Shown here in pieces: positions 11,250 through 20,353 of a stretch of 64,000 nt of DNA (the stretch's first letter is position 1; each line of letters begins with the position of its first letter). The notes beneath the pieces were generated by a model that saw only the letters and a list, made by a program, of their open reading frames with translations, was not told where the DNA came from and ran no database searches. The translations under genes were made by a program, and so were the position numbers. The DNA comes from Betaproteobacteria bacterium (lineage in GTDB: Bacteria; Pseudomonadota; Gammaproteobacteria; Burkholderiales; Usitatibacteraceae). The stretch spans positions 1 to 64,000 of the forward strand of contig JADJSD010000001.1 in NCBI GenBank assembly GCA_016711875.1, read 5' to 3'.

Positions 11250-12643
11250 GCGGCGGCCCTCTTCACCTGGGCGAGATCGGGGGCGAGTCCGGCTATCGAG
11301 CCGGCGCCCATGGTCACGACGACATCGCCGTCGCGCACGACGGCACGCACCGCCGCGGCCATCTGCGCCGCGCTGTCGACGAACACGGGGTCGATCTTGC
11401 CCGCGACCCGCAGCGCGCGCGCGAGCGTGCGGCCGTCGGCCGCCACGATGGGCGCCTCGCCAGCGGGGTAGACGTCGGCCAGCACGAGCGCGTCGGCCGT
11501 CGAGAGCACGCGCACGAAATCCTCGAAGAGGTCGCGCGTGCGCGTGAAGCGGTGGGGCTGGAAGGCGAGCACGAGACGGCGGCCGGGAAACGCGCCACGC
11601 GCCGCCGCCAGCGTCGCCGCCATCTCCGCGGGATGGTGGCCGTAGTCGTCCACCAGGGCGAAGGACGTGCCGGCATCGAGCTTCACCTCCCCGTAGCGCT
11701 GGAAGCGACGGCCCACGCCGGAGAACTGCGCGAGCGCCCGTGCGATGGCCTCGTCCGGGGCGCCGACCTCGCGGCCGACCGCGATGGCGGCGAGCGCATT
11801 GAGGACGTTGTGCTCGCCGGGCAGGTTGAGCGTCACCTCGAGGGGCGTCACGCCGTTCACCGCGGTGAATCGCATGCCACCGCCGTCCCAGCGCACCTTC
11901 TCGGCGCGCAGGTCCGCGTCCGCCGAACGGATGCCGTAGGTGACGAGGGGTCGGGAGATGTCCTTCAGGATCGCGCGGACGTTCTCGTCGTCGCGGCACA
12001 CGACGGCCAGGCCGTAGAACGGCAGGTGCCCGAGGAATTCCGCGAAGGCCCCCTTCAGGCGCTCGAAATCCTGCCCGTAGGTCTCCATGTGGTCGGCGTC
12101 GATGTTGGTGACGACCGAGATCACGGGCTGCAGGTAGAGGAACGAGGCGTCGGACTCGTCCGCTTCCGCCACCAGCAGTTCGCCCTGGCCCAGGCGCGCG
12201 TTGGTGCCGATGGAGTTGAGGCGTCCGCCGATCACGACCGTCGGGTCGAGGCCCGCCTCGACGAGGATGGCCGCCACGAGCGAGGTCGTGGTCGTCTTGC
12301 CGTGGGTGCCGGCCACCGCGATGCCCTGCTTGAACCGCATCAGCTCGGCCAGCATCATCGCGCGCGGCACCACCGGAACGCGGGCTTCGCGCGCCGCGAC
12401 GACTTCGGGGTTGTCCGGCTTCACGGCGGAGGAGACGACGACGGCATCCGCCCCGGCGATGCGGCTCGCATCGTGCCCGATCTCCACGCGGATGCCGCGT
12501 TCGCGCAGGCGCCGCACGATGGGGCTTTCGGCGATGTCGGTGCCGCTCACCCGGTAGCCCAGGCTCGCCAGCACCTCGGCGATGCCGGACATGCCCGAGC
12601 CGCCGATGCCGACGAAGTGGATGTGGTTGATCTTGTGCTTCAT
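11246..12643 (-). CDS. murC: UDP-N-acetylmuramate--L-alanine ligase MurC
   Basis: MurC adds the first amino acid of the stem peptide. The start is the ATG at 12643 (MKHKINHIHFVGIGGSGMSG); further open frame upstream is a murG shadow. The 465 residues contain the N-terminal Rossmann GIGGSGMSGIAE, the P-loop AGTHGKTTTTSL near residue 113, EADESDASFL, and DDYGHHPAEMAATL in the C-terminal domain. All match the Mur ligase family with MurC-specific blocks. A 106-bp gap separates it from murG, the largest in the mur part of the cluster. Confidence 0.97.
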   Translation of the reverse strand: MKHKINHIHFVGIGGSGMSGIAEVLASLGYRVSGTDIAESPIVRRLRERGIRVEIGHDASRIAGADAVVVSSAVKPDNPEVVAAREARVPVVPRAMMLAELMRFKQGIAVAGTHGKTTTTSLVAAILVEAGLDPTVVIGGRLNSIGTNARLGQGELLVAEADESDASFLYLQPVISVVTNIDADHMETYGQDFERLKGAFAEFLGHLPFYGLAVVCRDDENVRAILKDISRPLVTYGIRSADADLRAEKVRWDGGGMRFTAVNGVTPLEVTLNLPGEHNVLNALAAIAVGREVGAPDEAIARALAQFSGVGRRFQRYGEVKLDAGTSFALVDDYGHHPAEMAATLAAARGAFPGRRLVLAFQPHRFTRTRDLFEDFVRVLSTADALVLADVYPAGEAPIVAADGRTLARALRVAGKIDPVFVDSAAQMAAAVRAVVRDGDVVVTMGAGSIAGLAPDLAQVKRAAA

Positions 12644-12749
12644 GCGGTGTCGCCTCCGAACCGGACGGCCATCGGAGTCGTCATCGTGTCGGCGACCGGC
12701 GCCACTCGGCTTGCCGTCGATCCCGCGAGCGGGGTCCTCGCCGGGTGCC

Positions 12750-13866
12750 TCATGCCGCACCGCCCGCGAGCGATTCGCACAGGTCCGCGCAACGCACGGT
12801 CGCATCCGGTCGGCCGAGCATCCGGGCCTTCGAGGCCATCGCGCAGAGCTTCTCGCGCGTGAGCGAGGCGAGGAGCGCGGCGAAGCTCTCCGGCGTGGTG
12901 TCGAGCTGCGCGAGGCGGATGCCGGCCCCGTTGCGTTCGAGGAACCTCGCGTTGCCCGCCTGCTCGTCCGCCACGAACCAGGGCAGCGGGAAAAGGATGG
13001 CGGCGACGCCGGCGGCCGCGATCTCGGCCACGGTGATGGCCCCGGCGCGGCACACGAGGACATCGCACCACGCGTAGCGCGCGGCCATGTCGTCGATGAA
13101 GGCGACGGTCTGGGCATTCACGCCGGCCTTCGCATACGCGGCGTCCAGCGCGTCGATGTTGCGATCGCCCGCCTGGTGCACGACCTCGGGACGGCCCGCC
13201 TCGGGCATCGCGGCGAGCGCCGGCCACGATGAGCTCGTTCAGGGTCTGCGCGCCGAGGCTGCCGCCGACGACGAGCAGGCGCAGCGGCCCGGTCCGGCCC
13301 GCGTAGCGCGCCGGGGGCTCCGCCACCTGCGAGATCGCCTCGCGCACAGGCGTGCCCAGCCACTCGACTCGCCTGGGGCTCGGGATGCGATCGCCGATCG
13401 CGTGCCCCGTCCGGGCCTCGAAAGCTCCTTCCATCCCGACCACGACGCGGTCGGCCACCAGGGCCAGGGCGCGGTTGGTGAGCCCCGCGGTGGCGCCGGG
13501 CTCGTGGACCACGAGCGGCTTGCCCCAGAGCACGGCCATCATCCCGCCGGGAAAGGCGACGTAGCCGCCCATCGAGAGCACGACGTCGGGGCGGACGCGA
13601 ACGAGGACGCGGATCGCCTGCCAGAAGGCGTAGAGCAGGCGAACCGGCAGCATCAACCAGGCACGGGGACCCTTGCCGCGCACGCCGGACATCGGGACCG
13701 CGTGCAGCGGGAAGCCGGCCTCCGGCACGAGCCTGTTCTCGATCCCCGCCGGCGTGCCCATCCACGCGACCTTCCAGCCGCGCGCGGCCATCTCCTTCGC
13801 GATCGCGATGCCGGGGAAGATGTGACCGCCCGTGCCGGCCGCCATGACGAGCAGGGTGCGGCTCAC
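12750..13866 (-). pseudogene. murG: MurG glycosyltransferase, frame broken by one extra base
   Basis: MurG transfers GlcNAc to lipid I to make lipid II at the inner membrane face. The N-terminal half starts with GTG at 13866 (overlapping the ftsW stop in a GTGA) and shows the MAAGTGGHIFPGIAIA loop, HEPGATAGLTNR and LRLLVVGGSLGAQTLNELIV. The C-terminal half, with HQAGDRNIDAL, VAFIDDMAARYAWCDVLVCRAGAITVAE and FVADEQAGNARFLE, is in another frame. Dropping one base of the CC at 13220-13221 joins them as IVAALAAMPEAGRPEVVHQ, giving 371 residues. MurG is essential and the rest of the protein is perfectly kept, so a sequence error is likelier than decay. Confidence 0.9.
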
Positions 13867-15014
13867 AGCGAGCCTCCCTTCATCAGGTAGCGGTTCTCGA
13901 AGTCGATGCGCAGCAGGATCGCGACGGCCACGCAGTTCATCACGATGCCGGTGCCCCCGAAGGACAGGAACGGCAGCGTGAGGCCCTTGGTCGGCAGGAG
14001 CCCCATGTTCACGCCCATGTTGATGAAGGCCTGGGCGGAGATCCAGATGCCGATGCCCTGCGCGACGAGCGCCGCGTAGTAGCGTTCGAGGCTCGTGGCC
14101 TGGCGGCCCACGGCGAAGGCGCGCACCACGAGGAAGAGGAACAGGGTGATCACCCCGGCGACGCCGACGAAGCCCAGTTCCTCGGCGATCACGGCCATGA
14201 GGAAATCGGTATGTGCCTCGGGCAGGTAGAAGAGCTTCTCGACGGAAGCGCCCAGCCCCACGCCGAACCACTCGCCGCGGCCGAAGGCGATGAGCGAGTG
14301 CGAAAGCTGGTAGCCCTTGCCGTAGGCGTCAGCCCACGGGTCCATGAAGCCGAGGATGCGCTGCAGGCGGTAGGGCGAGGAGATGATGAGCACCACGAAC
14401 GCCCCGGCGAGCAGGACCGCGAGGCCCACGAAGAGGCGCCAGTTGAGCCCGCCCAGGAAGAGGATGCCCATCGCGATGGTCGTCACCACCACGAGCGCGC
14501 CGAAGTCGGGCTCGCGCAGCAGCAGGCCCGCCACCATGAACATCACCGCGAACATCGGCAGGAAGCCCTTCTTCAAGTCGTCCATGAACGCCGCCTTGCG
14601 CACCGTGTAGTCGGCGGCGTAGAGCACGACGAGCAGCTTCATGACTTCCGAGGGCTGGAAGGTCAGCGGGCCGAGCGCGATCCAGCGCCGCGCGCCGTTC
14701 ACCTCGCGGCCGATGCCGGGGATGATCACCAGCACGAGCAGCCCCACGCCGGCCATGAACAGGAAGGGCGAGGCGCGCTGCCACAGCTGCACCGGCACCT
14801 TGAAGGCGAGGAAGGCGGCCACGACGCCCACGACGAGATAAATGCCGTGGCGCGCGAGGAAATAGTGCGACCGGAAGCCCGTGAAGCGCTCCGCGTCGGC
14901 CATGGCGATGGAGGCCGAGTACACCATCACCAGTCCGATGGCGAGCAGCAGCAGCACGCTCCAGACGAGGCCCATGTCGAGGGCGGTATCGCGGCGCGCT
15001 GGGTTGTAGAGCAT
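13863..15014 (-). CDS. ftsW: Septal peptidoglycan polymerase FtsW (SEDS)
   Basis: FtsW is the SEDS glycosyltransferase working with FtsI at the septum. The start is the ATG at 15014, overlapping the murD stop in an ATGA; the frame extends upstream only as a murD shadow. The 383 residues form about ten membrane segments, with the SEDS blocks FQPSEVMKL, DFGALVVV, ILGFMDPWAD, YQLSHSLIAFGRGEWFGVGLG and the C-terminal FLSFGGTGIVMN. Length fits the family. Confidence 0.97.
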   Translation of the reverse strand: MLYNPARRDTALDMGLVWSVLLLLAIGLVMVYSASIAMADAERFTGFRSHYFLARHGIYLVVGVVAAFLAFKVPVQLWQRASPFLFMAGVGLLVLVIIPGIGREVNGARRWIALGPLTFQPSEVMKLLVVLYAADYTVRKAAFMDDLKKGFLPMFAVMFMVAGLLLREPDFGALVVVTTIAMGILFLGGLNWRLFVGLAVLLAGAFVVLIISSPYRLQRILGFMDPWADAYGKGYQLSHSLIAFGRGEWFGVGLGASVEKLFYLPEAHTDFLMAVIAEELGFVGVAGVITLFLFLVVRAFAVGRQATSLERYYAALVAQGIGIWISAQAFINMGVNMGLLPTKGLTLPFLSFGGTGIVMNCVAVAILLRIDFENRYLMKGGSL

Positions 15015-16411
15015 CAGCCCTCCCCCCGCCGGGCCAGGGCGCGGGCGGCGGCGGCGAAGACGCGGCCGCGCTCGGCGTAGTTGGCGAACATGTCGAGGCT
15101 CGCGCACGCGGGCGAGAGCAGCACCGAATCGCCCGTCACGGCCAGGGCGAAGGCGGCCTCCACCGCCGCTTCCATCGTCGCGGCGCGCAGTACCGGCACG
15201 CCGGCCCCGGCGAGCGCGCGTTCCAGAATCGGCGCGTCTCGGCCGATGAGCACGACGGCGCGCGCCTTCGCCTTCACGGCCGGTGCGAGCGGCGAGAAAT
15301 CCTGCCCCTTGCCGTCACCGCCGGCGATGAGCACGACGGGCGTCGCGAGCCCCTCGAGCGCGGCCACGGTGGCGCCGACGTTCGTGCCCTTGGAATCGTC
15401 GAGGAAGACGACGCCCTTCGACTCGGCCACGCGCTCGACGCGGTGCGGGAGGCCGCGGAACTCGCGGATCGCGCGGGCGAGGGGCTCGCGCGGCAACCCC
15501 GCGGTGCGGCACAGCGCGTGCGCCGCGAGCGCATTGGCCGCGTTGTGCAGCCCCGGCAGGGGCAACTCGTCGAGGGACGCGATCGGCTCGCGCCCTTCCA
15601 CGAGTTGCCCCTGCGCGAGTCCCCACTCGCGATCGCCCCGCGGTTCGTCGAGCCCGAAGGTGACGGTGTCATCCCCCGCCATGCCCCGGCTCCACGCGTC
15701 GTCGCGGTTCAGCACCCGCGTGCGGCAGCGGCGGAAGATGCGCGCCTTGGCCGCGGCGTAGGCCGGCATCGCGCCGTAGCGGTCCAGGTGGTCCTGCGTG
15801 AGGTTCAGCATCGTTCCCGAGGCCAGCGAGAGGCTCGAGGTCGTCTCGAGCTGGTAGCTCGAGAGTTCGATCACGTAGCACTCCGGGTGGCCCTGCGACT
15901 CGGCCTCGATCAGGGCTTCGAGCACGGGCCGGCCGATGTTGCCGGCCACGACGGTGCGCCGGCCCGCCGCGCGCGCCATCGCGCCCGCGAGGGCCGTCAC
16001 GGTGCTCTTGCCGTTCGTGCCGGTTACGCCGATCACCGTGGCGCCGGGCGCCTGGCGGGCCACTTCGCGGCCGAAGATCTCGATGTCGCCGACGATCTCG
16101 AGGCCACGGGACGCGGCTTCGCGCAGGATCGGCTCGCCGAGCGCAACGCCCGGACTCGCAGCGATCGCGTCCACGCCTTCCAGGCTCTGCGTTCGGAAGG
16201 GACCGAGGTCGGCCGCGATGCCGGGAACGGCGTCGCGCGCCGCCGCCAGGCCGGGCGGCGCGGCGCGCGAATCGGCGACGCGCACTTTCGCGCCCTTCGA
16301 GGCGAGGTAGCGCACGCACGAGACGCCCGTGTCGCCGAGCCCCAGGATGAGAACGTGCCTGCCGTGCCAGTCGCCATCTCGCCCTCCCGTCATGTCGGTT
16401 GGTTGCCCCAT
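15014..16411 (-). CDS. murD: UDP-N-acetylmuramoylalanine--D-glutamate ligase MurD
   Basis: MurD adds D-glutamate to UDP-MurNAc-L-Ala. The 465-residue protein has the N-terminal LGLGDTGVSCVRYLASKG, P-loop GVTGTNGKSTVTALAG (near residues 128-143), the IELSSYQLE motif, NLTQDHLDRYG and the LDDSKGTNVGATVAAL block. The start ATG lies directly after the mraY stop. It may start a few codons later at MTGGRDG. Confidence 0.97.
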   Translation of the reverse strand: MGQPTDMTGGRDGDWHGRHVLILGLGDTGVSCVRYLASKGAKVRVADSRAAPPGLAAARDAVPGIAADLGPFRTQSLEGVDAIAASPGVALGEPILREAASRGLEIVGDIEIFGREVARQAPGATVIGVTGTNGKSTVTALAGAMARAAGRRTVVAGNIGRPVLEALIEAESQGHPECYVIELSSYQLETTSSLSLASGTMLNLTQDHLDRYGAMPAYAAAKARIFRRCRTRVLNRDDAWSRGMAGDDTVTFGLDEPRGDREWGLAQGQLVEGREPIASLDELPLPGLHNAANALAAHALCRTAGLPREPLARAIREFRGLPHRVERVAESKGVVFLDDSKGTNVGATVAALEGLATPVVLIAGGDGKGQDFSPLAPAVKAKARAVVLIGRDAPILERALAGAGVPVLRAATMEAAVEAAFALAVTGDSVLLSPACASLDMFANYAERGRVFAAAARALARRGEG

Positions 16412-17497
16412 CTAGCGCAGCTTCAGCGTGGAAAGGCCGAACAGCACCAGCATCATCGTGATGATCCAGAACCGCACGACGACCTGGTTCTCCTTCCAGC
16501 CCTTCAATTCGTAGTGGTGGTGAAGCGGCGCCATGCGGAAGACGCGCTTGCCGGTGAGCTTGAAGCTCGCCACCTGGATCATCACGGAGAGCGTCTCGAC
16601 CACGAACACGCCGCCCATGATGAAGAGCACGATCTCCTGGCGGACCACGATCGCCACCACGCCGAGCGCGGCGCCCAGCGCGAGCGCGCCCACGTCGCCC
16701 ATGAACACTTCGGCCGGGTAGGCGTTGAACCACAGGAACGCGAGGCCGGCACCGGCGATGGCGGCGCAGAAGACGGCGAGCTCCCCCGCGCCCGAGATGA
16801 AGGGAAAGCCCAGGTACTTCGAGAACACCGCGTTGCCGGTCACGTAGGCGAAGACCGCGAGGGCCGCGGCGATCATCACGGTGGGCATGATCGCGAGCCC
16901 GTCCAGTCCGTCGGTGAGGTTCACCGCGTTCGAGGTGCCCACGACCACGAAGTAGCCCAGGATCACGAAGCCCACGGTTCCGAGCGGGATGGCCACGGTC
17001 TTGAAGAACGGCACCAGCAGCTCCGTCTGCGCCGGCAGCTTCGCGCTCCAGGCGAGCGCCGAGACGGCGATGGCGGCGATGACGGACTGCCAGAAGAACT
17101 TGGCGCGCGCCGAGAGCCCCTTGGGATTGCGGTGCACGACCTTGCGCCAGTCGTCGATCCAGCCCACCGCGCCGAAGCCGAGCGTCGTCGCGAGGCAGAT
17201 CCACACGTAGCGGTTCTCGAGGTCGGCCCACAGGAGCGTCGTGACCGCGACCGAGACGAGGATGAGCGCGCCGCCCATCGTCGGCGTGCCCGACTTCACC
17301 AGGTGCGTCTGGGGACCGTCGTCGCGCACGGACTGGCCGATCTTGTAGGCCGTGAGCTTGCGGATCATGGCCGGCCCCACCAGGAACGAGATGAGCAGCG
17401 CCGTCATCGCCGCGAGCACCGTGCGCAGCGTGATGTAGCCGAAGACGTTGAAGGCCCGGATGTCCACCGAGAGCCACTGGGCCAGTTCAAGCAGCAT
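16412..17497 (-). CDS. mraY: Phospho-N-acetylmuramoyl-pentapeptide transferase MraY
   Basis: MraY moves phospho-MurNAc-pentapeptide onto undecaprenyl phosphate, forming lipid I. The start is the ATG at 17497 (MLLELAQWLS), the standard N-terminus; an upstream in-frame start would sit deeper inside murF. The 361-residue polytopic protein shows TPTMGG, the active-site blocks GWIDDWRK and NLTDGLDGLA, and the cytoplasmic MAPLHHHYELKGW loop with the conserved histidines. It overlaps the 3' end of murF by 11 bp. Confidence 0.97.
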   Translation of the reverse strand: MLLELAQWLSVDIRAFNVFGYITLRTVLAAMTALLISFLVGPAMIRKLTAYKIGQSVRDDGPQTHLVKSGTPTMGGALILVSVAVTTLLWADLENRYVWICLATTLGFGAVGWIDDWRKVVHRNPKGLSARAKFFWQSVIAAIAVSALAWSAKLPAQTELLVPFFKTVAIPLGTVGFVILGYFVVVGTSNAVNLTDGLDGLAIMPTVMIAAALAVFAYVTGNAVFSKYLGFPFISGAGELAVFCAAIAGAGLAFLWFNAYPAEVFMGDVGALALGAALGVVAIVVRQEIVLFIMGGVFVVETLSVMIQVASFKLTGKRVFRMAPLHHHYELKGWKENQVVVRFWIITMMLVLFGLSTLKLR

Positions 17498-18878
17498 GTC
17501 CGCTCCCGCCGGGCGCGAGGGCATCCGCGACCCGCTCCATGCGCATCGCGCGCGATCCCTTCACCAGAACCGTCGCGCCCGCGAGCGATTCCTCCCGCGC
17601 CGCGGCGATCGCCTCGCCGATGTCCGCGAAGTGACGCGCGCCCGCGCCGAACGCGCCGGCCGCGTGGCCGCTGAGCGGGCCCAGGGCGATGAAGGCGTCG
17701 ATGCCCGATTCCCGGGCGAAGGCCCCGACTTCCGCGTGCAACGACGGGGCCGCATCGCCCAGCTCGCCCATGTCGCCCATCACCAGGACGCGGCGGCCGG
17801 CCTGCGCGGCGAGCACGCGGATGGCGGCCTTCATCGAATCGGGATTGGCGTTGTAGGTGTCGTCGATGACCATCGCCCCGCCCTCGGCGCGGCGGCGCTC
17901 CAGGCGCCCGGGTGTGCCGGCGTAGGCGGCGAGTCCCGCCTGGATGGCGCGCGGCGGCACCTCGAGCGCGAACGCGGCGGCGCAGGCGGCGATGGCGTTC
18001 AGCGCGTTGTGCTCGCCCGGCACCTGCAGCGTCACCGCGAAGGCGTCGCCGGGGGTGACGAGGCGCACCTGCCCGTCCTCGAGGCGGCCGCGCACGTCGG
18101 CCTGGTCCGCCAGGCCGAAGGTCACGATGCGGCGACCGGCATTGAGTCCCTTCCAGTAGCCCGCGAAGGCGTCGTCCTCGTTCACGAGGGCGATGCCGCC
18201 GGGGCGCAACCCGGCGTAGATCTCGCCCTTCGCCCGCGCGATGGCCTCCACGGTGCCCAGGAGGCCCACGTGCGCCCGCTGGGCGTTGTTCACGAGCGCG
18301 ACACCGGGCGAGGCCAGCTTCGCGAGAAGGTCGATCTCCCCGAGGTGGTTCATCCCCATCTCGAAGACGCCGTAGCGATGCCGCTCGCGAAGGCGCAGCA
18401 GCATGAGCGGCAGCCCGATGTCGTTGTTGAGGTTGCCCTCGGTCGCGAGAACCGCGTCGCGTCCGCCGCAATGGGCCGCGAGGATCGACGCCAGCATCTC
18501 CTTCACGGTCGTCTTGCCGTTGCTGCCCGTGAGGGCGAGCACCGGCAGCGCGAACCGCTGGCGCCAGGCGGCCGCGAGGCGCCCCAGGCCCTTGCGCGTG
18601 TCCGTCACGATCACCTGCGGCACCTCGCCCGCCGCGCCGACGCGCCGCGAGACCAGGGCCGCGACGGCGCCGCGCTCGAGGGCCTGCGCGACATACGCGT
18701 GGCCATCGTGATTCTCGCCGACCAGCGCGACGAAGAGTTCACCCGGATTGACCGCGCGGCTGTCGGTGGTGACGCCCGAGAAGGCGACGCACGCGCCCTC
18801 GGCGTCGCCGCCTGCCGCGCGGGCGGCCTCGCGCAGGTCCATCATGGCGGCCATCGCGACGGGGTCGAGTGCGTTCAT
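17487..18878 (-). CDS. murF: UDP-MurNAc-tripeptide--D-Ala-D-Ala ligase MurF
   Basis: MurF adds the D-Ala-D-Ala unit, completing the pentapeptide. The start is the ATG at 18878, overlapping the murE stop in an ATGA. The 463 residues show FSGVTTDSRAVNPGELFVAL, the P-loop LTGSNGKTTVKEML, TEGNLNNDIGLPL, FEMGMNHLGEIDLL and DDTYNANPDSMKAA, each a MurF signature. Its neighbours give the normal murE-murF-mraY order. Confidence 0.97.
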   Translation of the reverse strand: MNALDPVAMAAMMDLREAARAAGGDAEGACVAFSGVTTDSRAVNPGELFVALVGENHDGHAYVAQALERGAVAALVSRRVGAAGEVPQVIVTDTRKGLGRLAAAWRQRFALPVLALTGSNGKTTVKEMLASILAAHCGGRDAVLATEGNLNNDIGLPLMLLRLRERHRYGVFEMGMNHLGEIDLLAKLASPGVALVNNAQRAHVGLLGTVEAIARAKGEIYAGLRPGGIALVNEDDAFAGYWKGLNAGRRIVTFGLADQADVRGRLEDGQVRLVTPGDAFAVTLQVPGEHNALNAIAACAAAFALEVPPRAIQAGLAAYAGTPGRLERRRAEGGAMVIDDTYNANPDSMKAAIRVLAAQAGRRVLVMGDMGELGDAAPSLHAEVGAFARESGIDAFIALGPLSGHAAGAFGAGARHFADIGEAIAAAREESLAGATVLVKGSRAMRMERVADALAPGGSGHAA

Positions 18879-20353
18879 CGCGGGAACGCCTCCAGTGCGG
18901 CGGCGGCGACTTCGCGGTCGCTGAAGGGATGGCGCACGCCGGCGATTTCCTGGTACGTCTCGTGGCCCTTGCCCGCCACGAGGACGATGTCGCCTTCGCG
19001 CGCCTGGTGGACCGCCGTGAAGATCGCAACCTGCCGGTCGAGGATCGCCTCGGCCCCGGGGCCCGCGCCCGCGAGCACCTGGTCCACGATCGAACGCGGA
19101 TCCTCGCCCCGGGGGTTGTCGCTCGTCACGATGACCTGGTCCGCGAGACGCGTGGCTGCCTCGCCCATGATCGGCCGCTTGCCCGGATCGCGATCGCCCC
19201 CGCAGCCGAAGACGCAGAAGAGGCGATGGCCGGCCGCGACGGCGGGGCGCAGGGCCTCCAGCGCCTTTTCGAGAGCGTCCGGCGTGTGCGCGTAGTCGAC
19301 GACCACCAGCGGGCCCGGGCCCGCGCCGACACGCTCGAGCCGTCCGGGCACGGGCGAGAGCTTCGCGACGGCGGCGAGCGCTTCGCCGATGCCGACGCCG
19401 CTCGCCACCAGCACGCCGATCACCGCGAGCAGGTTGGCGGCATTGAAGGTGCCGAGCACGGGGGCGGCGACCTCGCCCTCGCCCCAGGGGCTCGTCACCG
19501 GAAACCGGAGGCCCGCGTCGCTCTGCACGATGGGGCCCGCGCGAAGCTCGCCGTGGGCGAGGCCGTAGCCCGTCACCGCGACCGGCGTGCCGCGAAGGCG
19601 CGCCGCGAAGGCCCGGCCGGTCGCATCGTCCTCGTTCACCACGGCGTGCGCGAGGCCGCGCGAGGCGAAGAGACGGTACTTGGCCTCGGCATACGCTTCC
19701 ATCGTGCCGTGGTAGTCGAGGTGGTCGCGCGTGAGGTTGGTGAAGACACCCACGTCGAATTTCACGCCGGCGGTACGGCCCTGGTCGAGGCCGTGGCTCG
19801 AGACCTCCATCGCCACCGCCCGGGCGCCGCGGCGCAGGTAGTCGGCCATCTCCTTCTGCAGCACGACCGCGTCGGGCGTGGTGTTGCGCGCCTCGGCGCG
19901 CTCGCCCACCAGGCCGTTGCCGAGCGTGCCGACCACGGCGGCCCGGCGTCCGAGTCCGTCGAGCGCCTGCGCGACCCACTGGCTCACCGACGTCTTGCCG
20001 TTCGTGCCGGTGACGCCGACCATCCAGAGCTTCGCGCTCGGGTCGCCGTGCACGCAACCGGCGATCTCGCTGGCGCGGTCGCGAAGGCCCTCGATCGCCA
20101 GTTGCGGCACGTCCCAGCGCTCGTCCCACCGGAAGCCGGCACGCTCCCAGATGACGGCGGCGGCGCCGCGAGTCACGGCGTCGGCGATGAAGTCGCGACC
20201 GTCGCGCGCGCTGCCCGGGTACGCGAGGAACACCGAGCCTCGCTTCACCTGGCGGGAGTCGGTCGTGAGATCGGCGAGCGGGACGCCCAGCTGCGCGAGC
20301 CGTTCCTCGAGGCCGGCGACGGGGGGGCGCGAGGAGGGGCTCACGGCGATCAC
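18875..20353 (-). CDS. murE: UDP-MurNAc-L-Ala-D-Glu--meso-diaminopimelate ligase MurE
   Basis: MurE adds the third stem residue. The start is taken as the GTG at 20353, overlapping the ftsI stop in a GTGA; a second GTG at 20344 is a weaker option. The 492 residues contain LTTDSRQVKRGSVFLAY, P-loop GVTGTNGKTSVSQW, EVSSHGLDQGR, NLTRDHLDYHGT and the SDNPR motif. The DNPR block is the known marker for meso-diaminopimelate as substrate, so the wall is expected to be of the ordinary Gram-negative type. Confidence 0.97.
   Translation of the reverse strand: MIAVSPSSRPPVAGLEERLAQLGVPLADLTTDSRQVKRGSVFLAYPGSARDGRDFIADAVTRGAAAVIWERAGFRWDERWDVPQLAIEGLRDRASEIAGCVHGDPSAKLWMVGVTGTNGKTSVSQWVAQALDGLGRRAAVVGTLGNGLVGERAEARNTTPDAVVLQKEMADYLRRGARAVAMEVSSHGLDQGRTAGVKFDVGVFTNLTRDHLDYHGTMEAYAEAKYRLFASRGLAHAVVNEDDATGRAFAARLRGTPVAVTGYGLAHGELRAGPIVQSDAGLRFPVTSPWGEGEVAAPVLGTFNAANLLAVIGVLVASGVGIGEALAAVAKLSPVPGRLERVGAGPGPLVVVDYAHTPDALEKALEALRPAVAAGHRLFCVFGCGGDRDPGKRPIMGEAATRLADQVIVTSDNPRGEDPRSIVDQVLAGAGPGAEAILDRQVAIFTAVHQAREGDIVLVAGKGHETYQEIAGVRHPFSDREVAAAALEAFPR

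Noticed and set aside
4505..13226. Programmed ribosomal frameshifting in dciA and murG
   Set aside because: No slippery heptamer with a downstream stem or internal Shine-Dalgarno is seen at either break, and orthologs are normally read in one frame. Sequence error is simpler.
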